From Cenococcum geophilum 1.58 (lineage: Eukaryota; Ascomycota; Dothideomycetes; Gloniales; Gloniaceae): DNA of 64,000 nucleotides. Below the pieces are notes generated by a model that was not told the origin of the DNA, searched no databases, and saw nothing but the letters and a program-made list of their open reading frames with translations. Shown piece after piece: positions 45,951-53,979 of the stretch. Within the stretch, counting starts at the first letter, position 1; each line of letters opens with the position of its first letter. The stretch is from the NCBI GenBank assembly GCA_001692895.1, contig KV748176.1, positions 124,001 through 188,000 on the forward strand, given 5' to 3'. A program made the translations under genes and the position numbers.

Positions 45951-48094
45951 ATGGCACCTAAAGGTATGTGCACAAGGTAGCTCTATAGGAAGCGCTAACC
46001 AACCCTCATCTAGACCGAGAAGAGCGCCGCCGAATGCGCCAGCGTGGAGCTGGGTATGCCATCTAAGGATCACTTTAAGCGGCTTCTTATTGACTATATA
46101 ATAGTACCCAACAGCTGCAGAACGTTAACTTTGGTTTTAAATTTGGCGCACCTTCGCTGCCTGCACAGCGCTCATCGCGTCGGACTCCACAACCTCTACC
46201 TCCACGCCCCTCCTCTAGTCAAACACCTAAAACCATTCCACCACGACCGTCATTGCACAGAACGCCAGTTGAGGCGAGCATACAAAAGCGAGGTGAATCT
46301 CCCCGACAAAGCCGGAGCGCTTCGGTTCCGATTCACAGCAGCGCGCAAACGGGGAAATTGAAGTCGATCAAAAACCCCAAACCGAAAAGCCCATTGTTGT
46401 TTGTTACGCCCACTGTAACTGGTAAAAGGAAAAGAGGCAAGCAAGAAGCAAAAGCTGCGCAGGATTTAGAACAGGACGAATTGGAGCAAGACGATGAACA
46501 CAGAACATCTGCCCAGAAGAGTGGGGCTACGAGAGCAAGATCTACCACAACCCCAAAATCAATGACCGATCGCGATGATGTACCGGATGAGCTTGAGGAG
46601 AATGATGAGAATCATTTTGTGTCAAGTGATCAGAAACGGCGGGAGAGATTGTCAAAATCATTAGAAGCTACGCCAGCAACTCCGAACATCAATGAGCATG
46701 AAGATCCCCTTCAGAGCCATCGACTACGCCAAGCGCTAGCCGCCATTGAAGATAATACCCCTGCTCCCTTGCAAAAACGAAGTAGGCAACAGGGAGAATT
46801 AGCCAGAATCGGAAACTCAAATCGCACTACCCGGTCACAAACAAAACAGCTGATACCCAATAGGGGCGGCGCTCGTCATTCAGCGCTATTGAAACCTGAT
46901 CCACAAGCTACCGCGCAAGAGGATAACGAAAGTGGTGATGAGCTGTCTCCAGACAAAAGTCAACATACACCGGGGAAGCAGAGAGGAAGAAAGTCCGCCG
47001 AGCCTGTAGTGGGGGAGTTAGAGACTGGAAATGTCGCAAAAGGGGATGGAGCGGAGGATTTTGACGAATTATCGCCGGAAAATGATAGAATACGACGGAG
47101 AAACGATAGACATCAAACCCTCTCTGGACCGTCACTACGAGCGCCAGCGCCACTGCTGAAGCCTGGTTCGGACGGAGACAACGAGCTTCATGCTTCCGAA
47201 GATGAAGATGTTAACTATCATCGTAGACGTCCAATGAAAGTGGTGGCGACTGAAACACTCCAGGAACGTGGAGAGCTCCACCAATCTGCTACCGTCACTG
47301 AAAATGCACATACTCGACGACCAAAACGTCCGAAGCCATCGACTAGCTCCAAGCCCAAGAAAAAACGCCAGAGAGGCGGTGACGCTGCTATCCCAATAAC
47401 AATCTACCGTCTATTTCACCCCAAGCCCCGCTCTCACACTGATATCGAAGGCGGTGAAGACAGTGCATATGTTGCTGCAGCAGCTATAAACTCCTCGATC
47501 CGTCTTCCGGGCGTCAATGCGGTTGATGTCCTTGCCCAGATCACAGAAGAGATACTGTCCCACCGGATTACAGAATTCCATGAACAATCTCAAGTCGCCG
47601 TCAGTCAAACCGTGCGTTCTGAACTTAAGCGTAAACGAGGCGTGGTACAGCTGTTTAACGCCTCACTCTCAGATCGACTATTTGAACTTACAGAAGCGGT
47701 AGATGCGGGTACAGCGCTAAAGGGGCGGTTGAAAGGGGTCCTAAGGGAGAAGCTAAGGCTTAGAGAAGAGTTCCTATCGATTAGGAAGCAGAGAGAAGAT
47801 TTAGCCTTAAAAATGGACGAAATCAGGACTGAACATAGGGAGCGGGTGAGATCCAAGAAAGAACGAGATGATATCAATGCAGCGATGTTCGATATCGAGG
47901 CCGCGGTGCTGAGAGGTAAGGAAAATGCTGAGAAAGAAGGAAGAGAGAATGAAGGTCCCAAGATGCCGTTGGAGATGCTACTCGAAAACCGGGCAAGGGA
48001 CGTGGGATCAGATGGTGGCGGTCTATTAGAGAAAGTAAAAGAGTTCAATGGTGCTCTGGAGAGTGCTGCGGCGGTTTTTGAAAGCAGGGCCTGA
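45951..48094 (+). CDS. CENP-Q/Fta7-like inner-kinetochore protein, three exons
   Basis: Proposed exons 45951-45963, 46014-46053 and 46105-48094 (2043 nt, 680 aa). Intron 1 (50 nt) has GTATGT, GCGCTAACC and TAG; intron 2 (51 nt) has GTATGC and TAG. The long last exon is certain; the two short 5' exons are inferred from splice signals and frame. The N-terminal two thirds are low-complexity, Pro/Arg/Ser- and acid-rich with basic patches. The C-terminal region, roughly residues 440-650, has the CENP-Q pattern: AIPITIYRLF, then LPGVNAVDVLAQITEEIL, RSELKRKRGVVQLFNASLSD, RLFELTEAVD and a long coiled coil ending INAAMFDIEAAVLRG. CENP-Q (Okp1/Fta7 in yeasts) is a COMA/CCAN subunit linking centromeric chromatin to the outer kinetochore. 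Confidence 0.82.
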
Positions 48095-48221
48095 TTCTGG
48101 CTACCTTACATTGGCTCTTACGTTCATAAAGCCTATCCCTTGCAACGTCGGTTTTCGTTCTAAGAATCTGACCAATCAGTACACGGGACCCCCCTCCGGT
48201 GCTTAGATATATGAGGCTTTT

Positions 48222-48350
48222 GATAGATCTGCATCAATTCTAGCACGTTTTCGAGGCATGGTAGTGGCGTAATTGATAGTTGATTATATTGATATACACA
48301 CGTTATTTTGAAAATGGTGTTCGCCCACAGACCACTTGCTTACTGGTAGG
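48222..48350 (-). mobile_element. Terminal fragment of a second piggyBac-family element
   Basis: Closely matches 32535-32655, the 5' transposase start and end region of the piggyBac element: GCATCAATTCTAGCACG, the GGCATGGTAGTGGCGTAATT block holding the initiator ATG, and GTGTTCGCCCACAGACCAC. It is far less RIP-decayed than the 30-32 kb copy. The remainder is missing. Confidence 0.65.
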
Positions 48351-48376
48351 GAAATGCGATTAAGGTTCCGATGTAG

Positions 48377-48620
48377 CTAGTCTCTTCGGAGAAGAAAAAA
48401 GCGGCCGAAATTGGCATATAACACATTTTATTCAATATTAAAACAACTGCTTATTAAATTTTTATACGGTTTAGTGCATTAGAATTGCAGAACGCTTCTC
48501 TACAAGTCCTACTCTTAGCATATAATTTTATATATGGTAGTAGGGGAGTTTTAAGTGTCTATGATTTAGTGTTAGCGCAAGTGCCAATTTCAGCCAATTT
48601 TTTCTTCCCCGAAGAGCTAG
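48377..48620. mobile_element. MITE with about 38-bp terminal inverted repeats, CTAG at both ends
   Basis: The left arm (TCTCTTCGGAGAAGAAAAAA then GAAATTGGCA, 48381-48415) is mirrored at 48583-48616. CTAG occurs on both outer sides (48377-48380, 48617-48620), a possible target duplication. About 244 bp, non-coding. It sits inside the reverse copy of repeat R (48622-48965). Confidence 0.7.
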
Positions 48621-48621
48621 T

Positions 48622-48965
48622 TAGGCAGGCCTGGGTTTAAACTTCCTTGGCAAAATTTTAAGGCTATATATCGCTCCCTAATACGCAGGCTAGCTGGCCA
48701 AATAAAGTAGAATATATAAGTAGAAAAGATTAAGATTTAAATGTATTAACAACCGCGATTATAGCTACTGGGTTAGTCCCGTTATAGCTGTTTAAAAATA
48801 ACCTATAGTTAAAAAACCGCCCGGTTTATAGCAAACGTGCGCCTATAATCTCTTAAGACGCTTTGTAGAGGATTGTTAGGGCACGTGGAGCTGAGGATTA
48901 GTAAGAAGTTATGCAAAGGGGTGGGCCTATTATCGGCTGAGGCACCTAAGATAAGGCAATCGGCG
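48622..48965 (-). repeat. Repeat R, reverse-orientation diverged copy
   Basis: Read on the minus strand from 48965: TTATCTTAGGTGCCTCAGCC, then AGAGATTATAGGCGCACGTT, TATAAACCGGGCG, GCGTATTAGGGAGCGA and CAGGCCTGCCTAACTAGC. The order and spacing match the plus-strand copies at 52217 and 55684. It is more diverged and internally altered. It lies directly upstream of the MazG-like gene. Confidence 0.65.
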
Positions 48966-49223
48966 TTATTTCTGTTGATTTACGTAAGAGCATTGAACTT
49001 CGACCCAAGAATTGCTTTTTAGAACATTCTCGCAATCTGGCTCTGAGTTGCAACCTCCACCGTTATGATTTCCCAGATACTAGTTCTACTCCTCCAAAGA
49101 GTGCTGTCATACTATCGACTCTAGGTATTTCCCCCCCTGATATTACCATAAACTAGTCGACTTAGAGCAGAGCTCTCATCGGCAAGTTATAATCTGCGAA
49201 GATGGCGTTTCAACAACTTACCT
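48966..49223. other. Upstream region of the bacterial-type cassette, with an overlapping upstream ORF
   Basis: Unique DNA of ordinary composition, presumably the promoter and leader. An ATG at 49202 opens a 24-codon frame ending at 49276 that overlaps the MazG-like start at 49224. No bacterial promoter or strong Shine-Dalgarno sequence is evident. Confidence 0.45.
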
Positions 49224-49604
49224 ATGATGATACAGGCTTGGACGACACTCGTCTCTACTGTGAACCCAATGGTTAGCAAGGCAGTCCACGACACCCTCGC
49301 GGCATTCGTCGCTGAACGCGATTGGGCGCAGTTCCACACTCCGGAGAACCTCGCCAAGAGCGTTGCGATCGAAGCCGGCGAACTACTCGAGTGCTTCCAG
49401 TGGGGCGGCGAAGCTGACCCGAAGCGCGTACGCGAAGAACTTGCAGACGTACTGACCTACTGTCTACTTCTCGCTAATCGCATCGGAGCCGATCCTGAGC
49501 AGATTGTGCTGGAGAAGCTCGAAATCACGCGCAAGAAGTATCCCGTGGACAAGGCCCGAGGAAGCAGCAGAAAGTATGATGAACTCCAACATGGCGCGGC
49601 TTGA
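49224..49604 (+). CDS. MazG-like nucleotide pyrophosphohydrolase (bacterial type)
   Basis: Intact, intron-free frame of 126 aa. It fits the small MazG-like/dCTP-pyrophosphatase-type family, which hydrolyses (d)NTPs to NMP and pyrophosphate with Mg2+. The metal-binding EXXE...EXXD signature is visible: E50-AG-E53 and E72-LA-D75, separated by an FQWGGE helix turn. The C-terminus carries the family tail RKKYPVDKARGSSRKYDEL. Residues 1-15 look unlike the family, and the ancestral start may be M16 (49269, MVSKAVHDTLAAF); that is within the uORF-overlap zone. GC content and codon choice are higher in G/C than most neighbours. Its last 14-29 bases overlap the next frame, as in a bacterial operon. 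Actinobacterial relatives are what I would expect as best matches; this is recall, not a search. Confidence 0.9.
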   Translation: MMIQAWTTLVSTVNPMVSKAVHDTLAAFVAERDWAQFHTPENLAKSVAIEAGELLECFQWGGEADPKRVREELADVLTYCLLLANRIGADPEQIVLEKLEITRKKYPVDKARGSSRKYDELQHGAA

Positions 49605-51345
49605 ATTCTCCAAAGCTGCCGTTACAACGTGGGAGCTCCACGACGAGAAACATGGCAACTGGCCTGTCGTGTATGTATTGGACGATGGCCGTGACACCGC
49701 ACAGGCCAATCCGAACAGACTAAGGGACATCTACGTTGGGGAATCGCTCAATGCCGCAGGCCGACTGCGTCAGCATCTCGAAACACCCGCGAAACAGCAC
49801 CTCAAGAATATTCGCGTTATCATCGATGAAAGGTTCAACAAGTCGGTCTGCCTTGACTTGGAGTCCTACCTCATCAGAATGTTGGCCGGCGACGGTGCCA
49901 ATCGGGTGCTCAACCGAAACAACGGGATCACGGAGTCCAAATACTACCAACGCGAGATGTATCGCGAGGGCTTCCGCAATATCTTCGAACGACTCAAGGC
50001 TGATGGCATCTTCACGCGAAGTATCCCCGAAATCGAAAACAGCGTCCTCTTCAAGTTGTCACCATTCAAGGCGTTGACGGAAGATCAAGCAACTTCGGTA
50101 GAGGAAATCGTCAAGGGGTTCCTCATTGACGTCGAGAGAGACGCCAAAAGCATGATTGTGATCCAGGGCGATCCGGGCACTGGCAAGACGGTCGTGGCCA
50201 TATATATGATCAAATTGCTCGTCGACATCAAGACATTCACTTCACTTGAAGATCTGGACAGCGACTCGCGATTCTCTAACTTCTTCACCGAAACCAATCA
50301 GAGGCTACTCCAGGGTCTCCGCATCGGCCTGGTTGTGCCGCAGCAATCGTTGCGAGACTCCATCAAGAAGGTCTTCCGGAAGACGCCTGGGCTTAACCCC
50401 TCAATGGTCATGACACCCTTCGACGTGGGACAATTCGATGGAATTTTCGATCTGCTATTGGTTGACGAGACTCATCGGCTTAATCAACGTGCTAACCAAC
50501 CATCGGGAGTGCTCAACGCCAAGTTCGCAACCATCACAAGAGAGCTTTTTGGCAGCGACGATACCAGCAAGACTCAACTTGATTGGATACGGGCGAAGAG
50601 CCGACACCAGATCTTCCTTTTAGACGCAGCGCAGAGTGTTCGACCAGCCGATCTACCCTCGGAGCTGCTGTTGGACCTCGTTGCTGATACTCGTGCGTCG
50701 GAGCGGCATTTTCAGCTTCGGACTCAGATGCGCGTACAAGCGGGATCGGACTTCGTGTCTTACGTTCGCTGGATTCTCGATTCTCGCCCTCTCTCATTTC
50801 CACGAGTGAGACGAGATTTCGGGGAATATGATTTCCGCGCGTTCGACAGTGTTGCACACATGCGAGATGAAATTTTCCGACGCAACGCCGAAGTGGGCCT
50901 TTCACGCATGGTCGCTGGGTATGCATGGGAGTGGAAGACCAAAAGGGACAAGAACGCGTTCGACATCGAAATCGGCCTGACGCGGCTCTGCTGGAACAGC
51001 ACCCCGACCGACTGGATTGCTTCAAGCAACGCGCTCGAGGAAGTGGGATCGATTCATACGGTTCAGGGATACGACCTAAACTACGTTGGCGTCATCATTG
51101 GTCCTGATCTGCGATTCGACCCAGAACGAAGGCGTCTTTTCATTGATCGCGACTCGTATTTTGACAAGAAGGGCAAGGAGAACAACCCGGCTCTCGGCAG
51201 GACCTACTCGGACGATGACCTGCTGCGATTCATCACGCAGATCTATGCCGTGCTCATGACGCGTGGGATCCGGGGAACGTACGTTTATGCGTGCGATCCC
51301 GGTTTGAGGGAGTATCTCAAAGCTTTCATCCCATCCCGCTCCTGA
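49576..51345 (+). CDS. GIY-YIG nuclease fused to DUF2075 (Schlafen-group-3-like) ATPase/helicase, bacterial type
   Basis: The frame is open from 49504; likely starts are ATGs at 49576 or 49591 (the latter gives MARLEFSKAAVTTWEL, the family N-terminus, in a good Kozak context). About 585-590 aa, intact, no introns. Numbered from 49504: a GIY-YIG-like domain at 52-140 (VVYVLD, then DIYVGES, R87, E120 in CLDLESYLI); the conserved linker RSIPEIENS...LSPFKALTEDQ; Walker A GDPGTGKT at 222-229; VVPQQSLR; Walker B LLLVDETHR at 317-325; FLLDAAQSVRP; LRTQMRV; EVGSIHTVQGYDLNYVGVII at 513-532; and MTRGIRGTYVYACDP near the end. These are superfamily-1-type helicase motifs as found in DUF2075. It resembles full-length actinobacterial proteins end to end. 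Role unproven; nucleic-acid cleavage coupled to ATP-driven translocation fits the domains. Confidence 0.9.
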   Translation: MMNSNMARLEFSKAAVTTWELHDEKHGNWPVVYVLDDGRDTAQANPNRLRDIYVGESLNAAGRLRQHLETPAKQHLKNIRVIIDERFNKSVCLDLESYLIRMLAGDGANRVLNRNNGITESKYYQREMYREGFRNIFERLKADGIFTRSIPEIENSVLFKLSPFKALTEDQATSVEEIVKGFLIDVERDAKSMIVIQGDPGTGKTVVAIYMIKLLVDIKTFTSLEDLDSDSRFSNFFTETNQRLLQGLRIGLVVPQQSLRDSIKKVFRKTPGLNPSMVMTPFDVGQFDGIFDLLLVDETHRLNQRANQPSGVLNAKFATITRELFGSDDTSKTQLDWIRAKSRHQIFLLDAAQSVRPADLPSELLLDLVADTRASERHFQLRTQMRVQAGSDFVSYVRWILDSRPLSFPRVRRDFGEYDFRAFDSVAHMRDEIFRRNAEVGLSRMVAGYAWEWKTKRDKNAFDIEIGLTRLCWNSTPTDWIASSNALEEVGSIHTVQGYDLNYVGVIIGPDLRFDPERRRLFIDRDSYFDKKGKENNPALGRTYSDDDLLRFITQIYAVLMTRGIRGTYVYACDPGLREYLKAFIPSRS

Positions 51346-51584
51346 AATCGTGCGGTAAACTAGTTAGAATTAATACGAAGCAGATAACTTGCTCTGCATA
51401 CTTAGAGGCAGGAGGGAAGAGCTAAATTAAGAAGCTTTTGAGTAGGAAGCCTCTTTGCAAGCTTTTAGTGAATACAATAAAGAGATCGCGCGATAGTAAG
51501 GAGTTTGGGAGACCTTAAAGGTCGCCAAGAACAACGTACGGTTGTAGACTCTGTTGAATACCACTATCCCTTGACTGATAACTG
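51346..51584. other. 3' flank of the cassette
   Basis: Unique, moderately AT-rich DNA between the stop codon and a MITE. No gene recognised. Confidence 0.4.
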
Positions 51585-51927
51585 CGTCCAATAAATTGTG
51601 GCCCGTGCGCATCAATTAAAAGGCTTGCTTGAAGGGAAATGTTGGGGAAGTATTAAACGTGCGCGGGCGTGATGTAGAGTACCTAGAATGTCTCGCACGG
51701 GCCACTTATTATTGGCAGTCATCAGTGCAAAGGATATAAAGACGGCCCGTGTTAGCAGGAGCACGTAGATAGGCTCAACACCAAAGGATAAGTGTCTATA
51801 TATAATATACACCAACATTTCAATATATTCGTAGCTTCAGTAAAGACCTTTGGTGATGCGGCAGAGCGATTGACCGCCTAAGAATGCAGCTTGTTGGTTG
51901 GCGCGCACGGGCCACAATTTATAGGAC
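51585..51927. mobile_element. MITE with about 25-bp terminal inverted repeats
   Basis: The left end contains ATAAATTGTGGCCCGTGCGC (51591-51610); the right end contains its complement GCGCACGGGCCACAATTTAT (51903-51922). Similarity extends outward over CGTCC. The interior has further GCACGGGCCAC copies (around 51695). About 343 bp, non-coding. Confidence 0.75.
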
Positions 51928-52216
51928 GTAAGTGACAATGTAAGGGATAAAACACGCCTATTTTCTCTTAGACCCTTAGAGAGAAATTTGCCTCACATAT
52001 GTCCTAGATTATATTACTTACCCCTAGTGCTATCTAATTGGCTAGATTGTTCGCGCACGGGGCCTTCCTTGGCAGAATTTTATGGCATTATTGCATAAAA
52101 TGCATAACAAGGTGCAGAGGTCGATTCCTCAACGAGGGTTAGGGCACCTGAGATAAGCCAAAGCCCGTCGAAGACTGCGTGTGCACGTGCCCACGCATCT
52201 ACCGACAGGACCCTTA
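51928..52216. other. Intergenic DNA with an inverted repeat facing repeat R
   Basis: GGCACCTGAGATAAG at 52143-52157 is inverted relative to the CTTATCTCAGGTGCC edge of repeat R at 52217, giving a potential hairpin with a loop of about 60 bases. Otherwise no gene. Confidence 0.45.
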
Positions 52217-53310
52217 ACTTATCTCAGGTGCCTCAGCCGCTTCTCCAAGGAATTTGTGGCGTTGTATGGCCCCACTCTCCCGCCACAGCCCCACTCTGCC
52301 AACTCGTGCAAACTCCTGAGCCAATTAGCGGCGCGCACTAACTCCTGCGAACTCCTAAGCCAATAGAACGTCGCGCTACTCCCTAGCCCCCCTATAACCC
52401 TAAAATTCCTCTATAAAGCGTCTAAGAGATTATAGGCGCGCATTTACTATAAACCAGGCGCGATTTTTAACGTATATTAACTTTAAGTAACTATAACGGG
52501 GTTAATATAGCGGCTACAGCTACGGTGTGAGGTGATAAGCTCCGCACCACTCAGCCACACAAACCCGCAAAAGGTAAACGAGTGACTGGCTTGATGCCAG
52601 ACACGGCTGTGCGGAACAATACATATAGGCGAGGTGACTTCGTCACCTGATAATGCATCCCTCCCAATGGCGACTGTCCACAGGCGCAATTCCCTGTCCC
52701 GTGGTGAGGCTTAGGAGCGCGGCTTAGTGCCGAGCTACGGTTAATGCCGGCTCGCGGATCGTGCGATCGTTGTGCCCAATATATTAGACCCCCAGCAGCT
52801 ACAGCACGGCGCCCGAAGAGGCCGCCTCGCGCTTCGGTCGTAGACCGGCATAGGCTGTCCCTGAGTTAGCCTGGGGTTCGAATGAGGTTTGAACCCACGA
52901 GGCCCCGGGTATTAAGCCAGTCACTATGTGAGGTGATAAGCTCCGCACCACTCAGCCACACAAACCCGCAAAAGGTAAACGAGTGACTGGCTTGATGCCA
53001 GATATGGCTGTGCGGAACAATATATATAGGCGAGGTGACTTCGTCACCTGACATACGGTTCCCGATATAATTAAATTATAACATCCTCTATTAGTATATT
53101 CTAGCAAATTTAACTAGCTAATTAACGTATTAGGGGGTAAAGTACAGCCTTAAAGTTTAAAGACGCGTTTTTAAACCTAGTTACGCCTAACTAGCCTTAT
53201 TAATACAGCGACCGTACTCCACTACTACAACTCTATTTACTACTAAACTTTATAAAATACCTCTTATACCTTATTATAAACAGCTCGCCTAATTATACTA
53301 CACTTATATA
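52217..53310 (+). repeat. Repeat R, plus copy 1, interrupted by a SINE insertion
   Basis: Begins CTTATCTCAGGTGCCTCAGC and matches 55684-56247 over about 565 bp once the insertion 52527-53053 is discounted. Shared words include GGAATTTGTGGCGTTG, CCAATAGAACGTCGCGC and GTAACTATAACGGGGTTAAT. It is AT-decayed toward the right. Confidence 0.75.
52527..53053 (-). mobile_element. tRNA-like SINE, tandem pair, with TACGGT target duplication
   Basis: Two near-identical 124-bp units (52527-52650 and 52928-53051) enclose 277 bp of GC-rich DNA. TACGGT flanks the whole (52521-52526, 53054-53059). On the minus strand the right unit has an A-box-like TGGCTGAGTGG (52958-52948), followed about 60 bp on by a B-box-like GGTTCAAACC (52895-52886). 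That spacing suits a type II (Ser/Leu-like) tRNA head. Each unit starts with the palindromic AGGTGACGAAGTCACCT. Open frames of about 60 codons here come from the repeat and are not genes. Confidence 0.65.
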
Positions 53311-53344
53311 ATATTTATAGCGCGTTATTAGTTAAGTACGCTCT

Positions 53345-53522
53345 TTTAGGGACTTTTATAAGCTTCTGCAAACTTTTAGGCTAATTAAAAAAGCTTTTAT
53401 AAACTTCTACAAACTCCTAAACTAATTAGAAGAGTTTTTATAAACTTTTATAAACTTTTAGGCTAATTAAAAGAGCTTTTACAAACTTCTATAAACTTTT
53501 AGGCTAATTAAATAAGCTTATG
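53345..53522. repeat. 41-bp AT-rich tandem repeat
   Basis: About four units of AGGCTAATTAAAAGAGCTTT plus TACAAACTTCTATAAACTTTT. Related units, inverted, occur at about 58590-58815 (GGAGTTTATAAAAGTC type). Confidence 0.65.
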
Positions 53523-53979
53523 CGAGCCCCTAGGCTAAGCTAGGTAGATGCTAAGATACGGGCCTAAACCAAAGAAGAAGAAGAAGGGCGCTAACTATTG
53601 GGGTTAATAGTATAGATCTTGGGGTAGGGCAGTAGAGTTACCTATATTATAATCGTTAGCTAATCGATTTAAGCGTAAAGCAATTACTATTAATTATCCA
53701 ATAGGTAGGGTGTATAGAGAATGTACTATTTTAGTATAAGGTTATTAGCCTTTACCTTTAGTGAATTTTTCTTTAAACCTGTCTATAGCTTAAAGACTTT
53801 AAGCCACGTAATAAGTAGGTACGTACTCTGCGTTAGCTTATATTTAGAAAAGGCAATACTCTTCTTATTACCTATATAGGCTTTAGTAAAAGTCTAATCT
53901 TTTATATATATTCTATCCTTACCGGTAAAATTACTATTTAGATAATACCGTTAAACAAGCTTGGCGATAAGCAGTTAGA

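Noticed and set aside
47605-48048. 147-codon minus-strand frame
   Set aside because: Serine/leucine-rich antisense of the CENP-Q coiled coil; no independent support.
50534-51025. 163-codon minus-strand frame inside the helicase gene
   Set aside because: Antisense shadow of a GC-richer, intact coding sequence.
49224-51345. Bacterial contamination as the explanation for the MazG/helicase cassette
   Set aside because: Continuous sequence without N joins it to fungal-type MITEs and repeat R on both sides. A misassembly cannot be fully excluded without reads.
52483-53054. Two related minus-strand frames of 62-68 codons (SGDEVTSPI... type)
   Set aside because: They coincide exactly with the SINE units, so the similarity comes from the repeat and not from a gene family.
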